Shown here in pieces: positions 53,636 to 62,176 of a stretch of 64,000 nucleotides of DNA; positions within the stretch are counted from its first letter, which is position 1, and every line of letters begins with the position of its first letter. The notes under the pieces are model-generated. The model worked only from the letters and a program-made list of their open reading frames with translations. It made no database searches and had not been told where the DNA came from. The translations under genes and the position numbers were made by a program. The stretch lies in NCBI RefSeq assembly GCF_009928445.1, contig NZ_JAABNO010000001.1:310001-374000 (forward strand), given 5' to 3'. Source of the stretch: Clostridium sp. C8-1-8. Its GTDB lineage: Bacteria; Bacillota; Clostridia; Clostridiales; Clostridiaceae.

Positions 53636-54376
53636 ATGAATGAAACTATAAATATAATAAAACAACATAGATCTATAAGACAGTATTTGGATAAGGATAT
53701 CACAGAAGATATAATAGATGAAATCTTAAAATCCGCTCAAGCTATGCCTAACTCAATAAATGGACAACAAACATCAGTTATAGTCGTTAGGGACAAAGAA
53801 AAAAAGAAAAAGCTTTCTGAGATTACAGGAAACCAAGTATATGTAGATAAAGCTCCTGTATTTTTAGTTTTTGTAATGGACTTTTATAAAACTAATCTAG
53901 GAGCTGAAAAGAATGGTAGAAAGCAGATCATACATGAAAGCGTTGAAGGCACTGCTGCAGGTGTATTTGATGCTGGAATAGCTATGGGAGCTGCAATAAT
54001 AGCTGCAGAGTCCTTAGGTTTATCTGTTGTTCCTATAGGTGGAATCAGAAAAAATCCAGAGGAAGTAATTGAGATTCTGGAGCTGCCTGAGTTTACTTAT
54101 CCAGTTTGTGGATTAGTTTTAGGATATGCTGAGAATAATTCAAAGCAAAAACCAAGATTACCTTTTGAAACTTTTAAGCATGTAGATAAATATCATAAGG
54201 AAACTCTAAAGGCTGATATAGATAGCTATGATGAATACATGGAAAAGTATTTAAAAGAGATTGGAAGAGAACAAGAAGGTAACTGGAGTAATTTGACTTC
54301 ATCATTATATCAGACCGTTTACTATCCTAAAGTAAAAGAAACTATGGAGAAGCAAGGCTTTAAGAATGATAAATAA
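53636..54376 (+). CDS. NfsA-like FMN nitroreductase
   Basis: FMN-dependent NAD(P)H oxidoreductase of 246 residues. N-terminal 'KQHRSIRQYLDKDI' binds FMN phosphate; 'AMPNSINGQQTSVIVV' and 'SLGLSVVPIGGIRKNPEEV' (about 125-143) are typical of the NfsA/Frp branch. The C-terminal 50 residues extend the dimer. Reduces nitroaromatics or flavins/quinones. The ATG follows AGAGGTG. Flanked by terminators, so it is a single-gene unit. Confidence 0.88.
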   Translation: MNETINIIKQHRSIRQYLDKDITEDIIDEILKSAQAMPNSINGQQTSVIVVRDKEKKKKLSEITGNQVYVDKAPVFLVFVMDFYKTNLGAEKNGRKQIIHESVEGTAAGVFDAGIAMGAAIIAAESLGLSVVPIGGIRKNPEEVIEILELPEFTYPVCGLVLGYAENNSKQKPRLPFETFKHVDKYHKETLKADIDSYDEYMEKYLKEIGREQEGNWSNLTSSLYQTVYYPKVKETMEKQGFKNDK

Positions 54377-54427
54377 TACACATATTGTTAATGTAATATA
54401 ACAATTAAAAATGATTAATAAAAGTAT

Positions 54428-54474
54428 AAAGTATAAATAGCTATAGAGTTTTTATAGCTATTTATACTTTTTTT
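54428..54474 (+). terminator. terminator after the nitroreductase gene
   Basis: An 18-bp perfect stem, AAAGTATAAATAGCTATA (54428-54445) with its complement at 54453-54470, followed by seven T. Confidence 0.9.
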
Positions 54475-54613
54475 ACTATAAGAATAAGTAAAAGATTTTT
54501 TAACGCTTTAACAAGTGGATGTGATTTAATTATTTCTATGTATTATAATTTAATATGTATAATTATATTTGATAATTATGTTTAAAGAGTGGTTAAGGAT
54601 ACGGAGGATAATG

Positions 54614-55261
54614 ATGAGAGATATAATAATAAATACTGCTGATATGCTTAAGGAAAGATTTGAAGGTGAGGGAAGCGGCCACGACTGGTGGCACATATAT
54701 AGAGTGTGGCAAAATGCTAAAAATATAGCCGAATATGAGAAGTGCGATAAAGAAATAGTTGAATTAGCGGCATTATTGCATGACATAGCTGATTGGAAGT
54801 TCAATGACGGGGATGAGAAGGCCGGTAGTAGAGCTGCTAGGCATTGGTTAGAGCAGCTCGAGGTTGAAGAAGAAGTTATAGTAAGGGTTTGTGAAATAAT
54901 CGATAATGTTACCTTCAAAGGAGCCAAGGTTACTAATAACATGAAATCTATTGAAGGAATGATTGTTCAGGATGCAGATAGATTAGATGCTATAGGAGCT
55001 GTTGGGATAGGAAGAGCCTTTGCTTATGGTGGGTTTAAAGGTAGAGAAATGTATAACCCAAAGGTAAAGCATCAGCTTCATGACAGTTTTGAAGCCTATA
55101 AAAATAGTGAAAGTAATACAATAAACCATTTTTATGAAAAGCTGCTACTTCTAAAGGATATGATGAATACTACAAAAGGAAAAGAGCTGGCAGAAGAGAG
55201 GCATAAGTTCATGGAAGAATTCTTAGATAGATTTTATAAGGAATGGGATGCAGAAGCCTAA
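54614..55261 (+). CDS. HD-domain phosphohydrolase (YedJ-like)
   Basis: 216 residues. The second of two adjacent ATGs (54614) has the better distance to GGAGG (54603-54607). Metal-binding residues appear as 'GHDWWHIYRVW' (H-D), 'LAALLHDIADWKF' (HD) and 'IVQDADRLDAIGAVGIGRAFAYGG' (D; quoted in part). This is the standard order for the YedJ/PA-type HD hydrolases, thought to act on nucleotides. Located between nitroreductase and nrdG. Confidence 0.87.
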   Translation: MRDIIINTADMLKERFEGEGSGHDWWHIYRVWQNAKNIAEYEKCDKEIVELAALLHDIADWKFNDGDEKAGSRAARHWLEQLEVEEEVIVRVCEIIDNVTFKGAKVTNNMKSIEGMIVQDADRLDAIGAVGIGRAFAYGGFKGREMYNPKVKHQLHDSFEAYKNSESNTINHFYEKLLLLKDMMNTTKGKELAEERHKFMEEFLDRFYKEWDAEA

Positions 55262-55336
55262 ATAATATTATTCCACATAGATGGATTTTACTTTTATTAA
55301 AATATACGATATGTAAGTTGGAGGGGATGAAGTTTT

Positions 55337-55846
55337 ATGGACAATAAGATGATAAGACTTTCTGGAATAATACACGAAAGCTTAGTTAATGGACCAGGAA
55401 TCAGAAGGGTTTTCTTTTCTCAAGGATGCATACATAACTGTGAGGGTTGCTTCAATCCAGAAACACATAGTTTTGATGGCGGTGAACTTAGGGATATGGA
55501 TGAACTAATAGAGGATTTAAAAAATAATCCTATAATAAGTGGAGTAACCTTTAGTGGAGGAGATCCCTTTGAACAGGCAGATAAGTTTTCTTATATGGCT
55601 GAAAAGATAAAAGGCTTGGGGCTCAATATTTGGTGTTACACAGGATATACTTTTGAACATATAGTACAAAATCTTTCCAATAGACCTTATTGGGAAATTC
55701 TTATAAGTAATATAGATGTATTAGTAGATGGAAGGTTTGAAGTAGGTTTAAAAGATGAGAACATAAGATACAGAGGATCTTCCAATCAAAGATTAATAGA
55801 TGTGAAGGAATCTTTAAGAACTAATAAAATAGTGACTATGCACTAA
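55337..55846 (+). CDS. nrdG: anaerobic ribonucleotide reductase activase
   Basis: Radical-SAM enzyme of 169 residues that installs the glycyl radical on NrdD. The [4Fe-4S] motif is C31-x3-C35-x2-C38 (GCIHNCEGCF). 'SGVTFSGGDPFEQ' is the SAM-binding GGE-like region. GGAGGGG precedes the ATG. It is not in an operon with nrdD: two genes and two terminators intervene, and I see no NrdR box here. Confidence 0.94.
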   Translation: MDNKMIRLSGIIHESLVNGPGIRRVFFSQGCIHNCEGCFNPETHSFDGGELRDMDELIEDLKNNPIISGVTFSGGDPFEQADKFSYMAEKIKGLGLNIWCYTGYTFEHIVQNLSNRPYWEILISNIDVLVDGRFEVGLKDENIRYRGSSNQRLIDVKESLRTNKIVTMH

Positions 55847-55919
55847 TAGAAATTTGGAGCTTTAATTGTATAAAGATCATTACATTGAAATTAAATTAAT
55901 TAATAAACTCCACTAGTTT

Positions 55920-55962
55920 AGTGAGCCCCCTGAAAAAGTTGTTAAGTTTTTTCAGGGGGCTC
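55920..55962. terminator. bidirectional terminator after nrdG
   Basis: GAGCCCCCTGAAAAA (55921-55935) pairs perfectly with TTTTTCAGGGGGCTC (55948-55962). It is the most GC-rich stem in the window and serves convergent genes. Confidence 0.92.
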
Positions 55963-55979
55963 ACTATAAGGTGAGTTTT

Positions 55980-56879
55980 TTAACTAGCCATAAATGATAC
56001 TACCTCGCCTACAAACAAATCTTCGGCTTCAGCAAAAGGCATATGTCCGCAATTAGATATTATAGAAAGCTTGCTGTCTTTTATTTGGTCATTAAATACA
56101 TAAGCATTCTCTACAGGGAGTACATCGTCTTTAGAGCCCCATACTATTAATGTTTTAGCATGAATGTCTTTTAATCGGTCCTTTACATTATCAATAGATT
56201 TACAGTTTTCTATTACTTTTCCTACTGTGTTGCTGTCCATATGTCTGTTGTAAAAAAGATTTTTTTCAAAGACACTATAGTTTATATATTTAGGATTATT
56301 AAAATTTAAGCTATACATAGCTAACTGCGGAAAGTAGCTGAGTAACCCTTCTTTTAATAATATTTTGGGGGGATCAATATGTAAATGTTCACCTATACCA
56401 GTGCTATCTACTAAGATTAATTTGTCTATTGAGTTTTGATAGTTAAGAGCCATATGGATAGCTACACCTCCACCCATAGAGTGCCCAAGAACGGAAAATC
56501 TTTTATATCCAAGGCTAATCATAAGGTCATTGCATAGCTTTGCCATGTTCTCACTGCTATAGTCTAGATTACTTCCTTTGTCTGACAAACCAAAACCAAT
56601 TAGATCTAAAGATATAACTCTATATTTATCTGATAATTTTTTAGATAAACTAAGAAAATCATCAGATGATGAAAATAATCCATGTACCAATAATATAGGA
56701 GGGTTTTTATCATTACCACTTATCTTATAGTTTATATTTATGTTTTCTACTTTAGCTATATTATCTGGAGTGTTTTGAAATGAATTATCTATTATAAAGG
56801 TCTGAAAGTAGTTTATTCCAGTCAATAATATAACTAGAAATATAAAAATTAAAAAAGCTGATTTAATCCACCTTTTCAC
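55980..56879 (-). CDS. membrane-anchored alpha/beta hydrolase
   Basis: 299 residues with one N-terminal membrane helix (about 6-26). The hydrolase domain has the oxyanion region LVHGLFSSSDD, nucleophile elbow GHSMGGG (about residue 130-136), acid 'WGSKDDVLP' and base 'NCGHMPFAE'. The triad is complete. Probably an esterase or lipase-like enzyme on the outer face; substrate unknown. Monocistronic. Start preceded by TAGGAGGAAC. Confidence 0.85.
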   Translation of the reverse strand: MKRWIKSAFLIFIFLVILLTGINYFQTFIIDNSFQNTPDNIAKVENININYKISGNDKNPPILLVHGLFSSSDDFLSLSKKLSDKYRVISLDLIGFGLSDKGSNLDYSSENMAKLCNDLMISLGYKRFSVLGHSMGGGVAIHMALNYQNSIDKLILVDSTGIGEHLHIDPPKILLKEGLLSYFPQLAMYSLNFNNPKYINYSVFEKNLFYNRHMDSNTVGKVIENCKSIDNVKDRLKDIHAKTLIVWGSKDDVLPVENAYVFNDQIKDSKLSIISNCGHMPFAEAEDLFVGEVVSFMAS

Positions 56880-57200
56880 ATCTAGTTCCTCCTAAGTTAA
56901 TAGTTTCAATATAATCAATTATACCAAATTTATAGAGATTTATAGCCTTTTTTGTCGTAATTATATTTAATTCAACCTATTTCATAATAGAATGTAGAAG
57001 TTTAATAGTAACTAGAGCCTTAAGAATATCGTATATAAATATGATCAATTGAATAGGTGCTACTTTAATCGAAGGTTATTTTTAATAATCATTTTTATTC
57101 TTAGATGAGAATTTGAAAAGATAAGTTTTACAGTGAAGTGGCACACGTCTAATTAACTTATTAATAAGACAACTAATTATTTTGTAGAAGGAGCAAGGCT
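56880..57200. other. 321-bp divergent region upstream of the VanW-like gene
   Basis: Holds inverted-end repeat copy C (57060-57155). Otherwise AT-rich with nothing recognised. Confidence 0.55.
57060..57155 (+). repeat. inverted-end repeat, copy C
   Basis: ACTTTAATCGAAGGTTATTTTTAATAATC is the left part and TAAGTTTTACAGTGAAGTGGCACACG the right (each over 20 nt; only key blocks ACTTTAATC and GAAGTGGCACA are diagnostic). Left-to-right end distance is 73 nt, against 74 in copies A and B. An inner TCAT...ATGA pair replaces the hairpin of copy A. Confidence 0.6.
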
Positions 57201-58028
57201 ATGGCTAGAAGATTATTTTGCGAAATAAGCCCATTAACTTATAAAATTTCTGTGGCAAAGGAACAATTGAAAAGGTATACTAAATGGATTTTTACGAAGG
57301 AAAGATATTCTAAGCATTGTTCTGAAGATAAATTACCTATCTTAATTTATTCTCATAAATCACTTATAAGAAGGAAATTAGGAAATGTGGATATAAAGCT
57401 TCAAGAGAATAAAGCGAAAAATCTATCACTTACTGCTCCTAAGATAAATGGAATAATAATAGGGCCAGGAGAGACTTTTGCTTTTTGGAAACTGGTGGGA
57501 AGATGCACTAAGTCAAAAGGCTATTTAGAAGGTCTTACTATAAACAATGCCGGAGCTAGTAAAGGTATAGGTGGAGGTATGTGTCAGTTTACAAATCTAA
57601 TTCATTGGATGGTTCTTCACAGTGAATTAAGTATTGTTGAGCACCATCACCATGACCAATTTGATCTTTTTCCAGACTTTAATAGAGCCTTACCCTTTGG
57701 TACAGGTACATCTATTGTCTACAATTATTTAGATTATCAATTTAAGAATAATACAGACAATACTTATCAGTTAATCACCTATACAACAGATGAATATCTA
57801 TGTGGTGAGTTAAGAAGTTTACATGAGCAAAAGCTTTCATATCACATATTAGAAAAAGATATGAATTTTTCTTTAGAGGAGGACGGATATTATAGGAATA
57901 ATAAAGTCTTCAGGAGAATAATTAATAAAATTGATGGTAATATAATTGATGAGAAGCTAATAGTAAAAAATCATTCTAAAGTTATGTATGATAGTAAATA
58001 TATAGATAGGGATTTGATAAGACAATAA
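57201..58028 (+). CDS. VanW-family protein
   Basis: 275 residues, no signal peptide or membrane helix. The VanW domain (about 75-215) shows 'IIIGPGETFAFWKLVG', 'GGGMCQFTNLIHWMVLHSEL' and 'EHHHHDQFDLFPDFNRALPFG' (quoted in part). This is the branch close to VanW of vanB clusters. No vanHBX or VanRS genes are present, so it gives no evidence for vancomycin resistance. Molecular function is unknown. AGAAGGAG precedes the ATG. Confidence 0.85.
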   Translation: MARRLFCEISPLTYKISVAKEQLKRYTKWIFTKERYSKHCSEDKLPILIYSHKSLIRRKLGNVDIKLQENKAKNLSLTAPKINGIIIGPGETFAFWKLVGRCTKSKGYLEGLTINNAGASKGIGGGMCQFTNLIHWMVLHSELSIVEHHHHDQFDLFPDFNRALPFGTGTSIVYNYLDYQFKNNTDNTYQLITYTTDEYLCGELRSLHEQKLSYHILEKDMNFSLEEDGYYRNNKVFRRIINKIDGNIIDEKLIVKNHSKVMYDSKYIDRDLIRQ

Positions 58029-58403
58029 AAAGATTTTAACATAACATAAATGTAATCTATCTATAATTATCTAAATATGGTATATTATTAAGTAATAATA
58101 ATTCTATATATAGGTTCTAATTAGGTTTCTACACTTAATAAGTATTTCTAGAAGATATAAATCTAGATAACTGAAGTGAAGTATCTTTCTTGGGGCTTAT
58201 ATTAAATATGTGAAACTTCGTTCCAAAATCTATTTTTAAAGCTCATCTGGGATTTTACAGGAGAGTTTTTAAATATAAGTTTCATTACGAAGTGGTACAT
58301 ATATAAATTAAGAAGTGTGAGAAGTTCACATTAAAATTATTAATGTTATTTCAAGAAGTTTTAAATAAAACTTAATAAGTTATTAGGAAGAGGTGTAAAA
58401 GTA
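58029..58403. other. 375-bp region upstream of pepA
   Basis: Holds inverted-end repeat copy B. A short inverted repeat (GTGTGAGAAGTTCACA, 58315-58330) follows it. No ORF. Confidence 0.55.
58213..58310 (+). repeat. inverted-end repeat, copy B
   Basis: ACTTCG (58215-58220) and CGAAGT (58288-58293) are exact complements. Shared blocks with copy A: CC.AAATCTATTTTTAA, CTCxTCTG.GxxTTxxxAGGAGAG-like centre, and GAAGTGGTACAT.TATAAAT. It ends about 95 bp before pepA. Confidence 0.7.
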
Positions 58404-59879
58404 ATGAATATTGGATTTAAGAAATTTGGATGTTCAGAAGGAGATGTAGCTATAATTTCTCTTTTTGAAGATAAATTACAAACTCCTAACAGCGACGTTA
58501 ATTCTATATTAGAATATGTCAAAGGCAAGGGGAGTTTCTTAGGTAAGTTTGGAGAAGTTTATAATTTTGTTAGAACTATAGATGGCAGAACACAAGATAT
58601 GATATTAGTTGGTCTTGGTAAGGAAGAAGCTATAGATGCTGAAAAGGTAAGAAGGGCTGTTGGCAAAGCTTTAAAGAAAGCTGTGGAGCTTAAAAGTTCA
58701 AAAGTGTTTTTAAGACTTGTAGATACAGATAAGCTTGAATTAGGGCTTTTAGTAAAAGCTATGGTTGAAGGTGCTGGACTAAGTACATACACCTTTAATA
58801 AATATAAAACTGATAACAAAGACAAGAAAGAATTTGAATTCTCTTTAGGTAGTCCTAATATAGATGATATAAAGGCTATACAGGTTGACAAGTATATAAC
58901 TGAAGCAAAAACTTTAGTAGAAGCTACAATATTAGCAAGAGACCTTGTAAATGAGCCTGCGAATGTAATATATCCAGAAACTTTAGCAGATGAGGCTGTA
59001 AAGGCTGGAATAAAATATGGCTTTGAAACAGAAGTATTTGAGAAAGAGCAAATATCTGATTTAAAGATGGATGCATTTTTATCCGTTGCCAGAGGCTCTA
59101 AGAAGAAACCAAGATTAATAGTAATGAGATATTTTGGGGATGATCAAAATAAGGATAGAGTACTTGGATTAGTAGGAAAAGGACTTACTTATGATTCAGG
59201 CGGATATTCACTTAAGCCTAATGATGGTATGGTAACCATGAAGTCCGATATGGGAGGAGCAGCTGCAGTTATAGGTGCTATGAGTGCTATCGCAAAAAGC
59301 AAGCTTAAGCTTAATGTAGTTGCAGTAGTAGCAGCTTGTGAAAATATGGTATCTGGTAAGGCTTATAAACCAGGAGATATAATAGGCTCAATGGCTGGAA
59401 AAACTATAGAAGTATTAAATACTGATGCTGAAGGAAGATTAACCTTAGCGGATGCAGTTACTTATATAATTAGAAAAGAAAAGGTAAATGAGGTTATAGA
59501 CTTAGCAACACTTACAGGAGCTGCTTTAGTAGCGTTAGGAACAACAACTACTGCAGTAGTAACTAACAGTGATAAGTTCTATGAAGAGTTAGTTAAGGCT
59601 TCTAATGTATCAGGAGAAAAGGTTTGGCAGCTTCCTGCATTTGATGATTATAAGAAACTAATAAAATCAGATATTGCTGATCTTAAGAACATAGGTGGAA
59701 GAAATGCAGGAACTATAACAGCTGGTTTATTCATAGGAGAATTTGTTGAAGATAAACCATGGCTTCATCTTGACATAGCAGGCACAGCATGGACTGATGC
59801 TGCAGAGGACTACTCCATAAAGGGTGGAACTGGAGCAGGAGTAAGAACTCTTTATGAATTAGCTAAAGCTAGAAGTTAA
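58404..59879 (+). CDS. pepA: leucyl aminopeptidase, M17 family
   Basis: Hexameric dizinc aminopeptidase of 491 residues. N domain 1-155, catalytic domain 160-491 with '[17 protein letters not shown]' (Lys and Asp), '[15 protein letters not shown]' and the family signature [13 protein letters not shown] (about 346-358). The catalytic residues are intact. AAGAGGTG precedes the ATG. Monocistronic with own terminator. Degrades peptides in the cytoplasm; no PepA-type DNA-binding role can be inferred. Confidence 0.94.
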   Translation: MNIGFKKFGCSEGDVAIISLFEDKLQTPNSDVNSILEYVKGKGSFLGKFGEVYNFVRTIDGRTQDMILVGLGKEEAIDAEKVRRAVGKALKKAVELKSSKVFLRLVDTDKLELGLLVKAMVEGAGLSTYTFNKYKTDNKDKKEFEFSLGSPNIDDIKAIQVDKYITEAKTLVEATILARDLVNEPANVIYPETLADEAVKAGIKYGFETEVFEKEQISDLKMDAFLSVARGSKKKPRLIVMRYFGDDQNKDRVLGLVGKGLTYDSGGYSLKPNDGMVTMKSDMGGAAAVIGAMSAIAKSKLKLNVVAVVAACENMVSGKAYKPGDIIGSMAGKTIEVLNTDAEGRLTLADAVTYIIRKEKVNEVIDLATLTGAALVALGTTTTAVVTNSDKFYEELVKASNVSGEKVWQLPAFDDYKKLIKSDIADLKNIGGRNAGTITAGLFIGEFVEDKPWLHLDIAGTAWTDAAEDYSIKGGTGAGVRTLYELAKARS

Positions 59880-59894
59880 TAATTTATGTAAATA

Positions 59895-59926
59895 TTAAAC
59901 ACTACCAGAGATGGTAGTGTTTATGT
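59895..59926. terminator. terminator after pepA
   Basis: AAACACTACC (59897-59906) pairs perfectly with GGTAGTGTTT (59913-59922) around a 6-nt loop. Likely bidirectional, as the next gene converges. Confidence 0.82.
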
Positions 59927-59962
59927 GTATTTGTAGTATTTTTAGAGATTAAAACTCACATA

Positions 59963-61285
59963 TTAGTTGTTACTATTTTCCTCTTCTTTAGAATGCTTAT
60001 TTTCTTTTTGATTTTTAGTTGAATTACCTTTGCCTTTTTCTGTAGATTTATCTTCCTTTTTTAAAGCCTTTTCATCAGCTTTGGCTTCCTTTTTCTCAGT
60101 AGCTTCTTCTTTTTTTACTTCTCCAACATTGCTTTTACTTGAGGAGGAAATACTATTATTTTGAGTTGATTTAGACTTTTTAATATTAGTATTATCCGAA
60201 GTAGCTGCCTTAACACTACTAATAGTTGTAGGTACTGAAGTTACAGCTACCTTGTCTTGAGTTGCTGTAGTAGTATCATTGTTTAATGGCTCTTGTGGAG
60301 TGGTAACAGGATCAGTTTCTGGTACAGTAGTTGAATCTTGTGGAGCAGTAGTAGTTGTACCATCAGGGCTAGGAGTAGTTTCATCCTTATTATCCGAAGC
60401 TTTGCCTCCTATCTTTGTCTGATCAATAACTTGTTTTTTATTTTCCTTTGCAGCAATAAAAGTATTTTGTTTCTCTGTTAGATTACTGCTGGCTGTAGTT
60501 AATGCTTCTTCAGCTTTTGATATGGCATCAGCATCTCCAGACTTAGTTGCCTTCTTTAGGTCTCTTTTAGCCATAGATACTTGCTTTTTAGCAGTATTTA
60601 GTTCATGTCTAGCCGCTACCATCTGTCTTACAGCTTCTTTTCTTTTTGTTTGCATATCAATTACAGCAGCTAGTTTAGTTTGAGCTTGCTCTGGTAGCTT
60701 GTCCTTTATAGAGTCAAGGATTTTATTTGAGTCCTCTGTAACATCTTCTACAGAGCCAGTGGTAGTATCTACAATATCGGTACTGTTATCAGTAGTTGGA
60801 TTAGTTGTAGTATCATCACTAGGTTGACTAGATGTATCTGAAGGTGATGCTGTAGTAGTGCCATCAGTTGTACTTCCGGTAGTAGTTTGATCAACCTCAG
60901 TAGAGATATTCTCTAAAGGAGCTGTATTGTCAGCTATAAGCTTCTGAGTTTCTTCCATGGTCTGTGTATTAACTTCTTCAAGGCCAGTTAAGGAAGTAGA
61001 AACTAGGTTTTTTTTGTTCTTATCTATCAACTTTTGAATCTCGCCTAATCTTTCTTTTTGTAATGATAGAAGTTTTTCAATTTTTTTTGCAGGATCCTTT
61101 GTAAAGTGTAACTCTATGTTTTCTATAGCTTTATCTAAAGGATAAAATATGCTGTTAGGTGTTAAGCCGGCATAGGAAGTATAATCTTTAGTTGATTTTG
61201 CAGTTGTTGTTTCAGCAGCAAAGGCTGGAACTGAAAATGATAGTAAGTAAGCTATTGATAATCCTAAAATAAATCTTTTCTTCAT
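59963..61285 (-). CDS. secreted DUF5667-type protein with Thr/Pro-rich linker
   Basis: 440 residues. Signal peptide ends at AFA-A near residue 23. A DUF5667-like helical domain follows (about 35-125, 'TPNSIFYPLDKAIENIELHF' and 'KKIEKLLSLQKERLGEIQKLI', quoted in part), then a Thr/Ser/Asp-rich linker (130-185). A second helical segment (about 190-290) with 'AAVIDMQTKRKEAVRQMVAA' comes next, then a second Thr/Pro linker, and a Lys/Glu-rich tail ends in KEEENSNN. No catalytic motif seen; probably cell-wall-associated through its charged tail. It is divergent from sigI-rsgI and appears to share their promoter type. Confidence 0.72.
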   Translation of the reverse strand: MKKRFILGLSIAYLLSFSVPAFAAETTTAKSTKDYTSYAGLTPNSIFYPLDKAIENIELHFTKDPAKKIEKLLSLQKERLGEIQKLIDKNKKNLVSTSLTGLEEVNTQTMEETQKLIADNTAPLENISTEVDQTTTGSTTDGTTTASPSDTSSQPSDDTTTNPTTDNSTDIVDTTTGSVEDVTEDSNKILDSIKDKLPEQAQTKLAAVIDMQTKRKEAVRQMVAARHELNTAKKQVSMAKRDLKKATKSGDADAISKAEEALTTASSNLTEKQNTFIAAKENKKQVIDQTKIGGKASDNKDETTPSPDGTTTTAPQDSTTVPETDPVTTPQEPLNNDTTTATQDKVAVTSVPTTISSVKAATSDNTNIKKSKSTQNNSISSSSKSNVGEVKKEEATEKKEAKADEKALKKEDKSTEKGKGNSTKNQKENKHSKEEENSNN

Positions 61286-61376
61286 GAGTAATCCTCCCGT
61301 TAATTAAAAATAATATTATAGACATAGGGTTTTATATGAAGTGAAAAACAACTTTCATAAATTGCCCTTGCACTTA

Positions 61377-61408
61377 AATATACGGGGAATAAAAAAAAAT
61401 TAGGGGGG
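61377..61408 (-). promoter_or_regulatory. candidate SigI-type promoter of the DUF5667-type gene
   Basis: On the minus strand ACCCCCC (61409-61403), an 18-nt spacer and CGTATATT (61384-61377). From memory the SigI consensus is ACCCCC at -35 and CGAA at -10; the third base of the -10 differs here. The leader would be about 85 nt, ending in GGGAGG before the ATG. Confidence 0.5.
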
Positions 61409-61430
61409 TGGTATACTATCCCCCTAAATT
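61398..61430. other. palindrome at the centre of the divergent sigI region
   Basis: AATTAGGGGGGT (61398-61409) is nearly the reverse complement of ATCCCCCTAAATT (61418-61430). It places one C-run on each strand, forming the -35 region of both divergent promoters. In RNA it could also form a hairpin. Confidence 0.6.
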
Positions 61431-61450
61431 TTTAATCTTACACGTATATA
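61420..61450 (+). promoter_or_regulatory. candidate SigI-type promoter of sigI-rsgI
   Basis: CCCCC (61420-61424), an 18-nt spacer and CGTATATA (61443-61450). It mirrors the minus-strand element exactly in spacing. Start of transcription would be about 45 nt before the TTG start of sigI, allowing autoregulation. Confidence 0.5.
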
Positions 61451-61503
61451 AATATGTATCACTTAGATTCTAGTAAAAAGCTCTAATAGGATGGTGATAA
61501 ACT

Positions 61504-62172
61504 TTGAGCGAAAAGTTTTTTATAGATAACAAAAATAAGTTTATAGAAGAAAATATAGATTTTATACATAAAACTTCTTCATTTATATGTAAGAAGCGAT
61601 TAGATAAAAGCAATGATGAAGAGTTTAGCATAGCTATGGAAGCATTTAATAAGGCTTGTGATAGTTTTTCAGAGGAAAGAGGCAACTTCTTTTCTTATGC
61701 AAAAACAGTAATAAGAAACTCATTGATTGATTATTTTAGGAACTCTAAAAATATTCCAGTGCTTTATTTTGAGGAAGATGAAGGGGCTAGGGAGATAGAT
61801 AATATAATATCTTTAGATAAATATGATAGAGAGATGGAGCAGAGAAGTAGGCTAGAAGAAATCAACTCATATAGAGAAAAGCTAGAAGAATATAAGATTG
61901 AAATCTTTGATCTTACCAAGAGCTCACCGAGTCATAGAGATACCAGAGAAGATATTCTTAATTTGGCACTATTGTGTGTGCGCGATGAAGAAATAATGAA
62001 AAGTCTATGGGATAGTAAGAAGTTACCTATAGTTAGAATGATTGAGGTAACAGGAAGAAAAAGAAAGTTTATTGAGAAATGGAGAAAATACATAATTTCA
62101 TTAATAATATTACTTTCTAGCAGTGACTACATATATTTAAAATCCTATCTAAATATAAGAAGGAAGGAGTAG
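61504..62172 (+). CDS. sigI: RNA polymerase sigma factor SigI
   Basis: Sigma-70-family alternative sigma factor, 222 residues. TTG start behind GGTGAT. Region 2-like segment spans about 35-80 ('NDEEFSIAMEAFNKACDSFSEERGNFFSYAKTVIRNSLIDYFR', quoted in part), and the SigI-specific C domain about 120-222 with 'KLPIVRMIEVTGRKRKFIEKWRKYI' near 185-209. In Bacillus and clostridia SigI controls heat, cell-wall or polysaccharide-degradation genes and is held by RsgI, encoded 4 bp downstream here. Slightly shorter than the roughly 250 residues of B. subtilis SigI. Confidence 0.88.
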   Translation: MSEKFFIDNKNKFIEENIDFIHKTSSFICKKRLDKSNDEEFSIAMEAFNKACDSFSEERGNFFSYAKTVIRNSLIDYFRNSKNIPVLYFEEDEGAREIDNIISLDKYDREMEQRSRLEEINSYREKLEEYKIEIFDLTKSSPSHRDTREDILNLALLCVRDEEIMKSLWDSKKLPIVRMIEVTGRKRKFIEKWRKYIISLIILLSSSDYIYLKSYLNIRRKE

Positions 62173-62176
62173 TATA

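Noticed and set aside
57201..58028. VanW-like gene as evidence of vancomycin resistance.
   Set aside because: No vanH, ligase, vanX or vanRS genes nearby; VanW-family proteins are common in clostridia without resistance.
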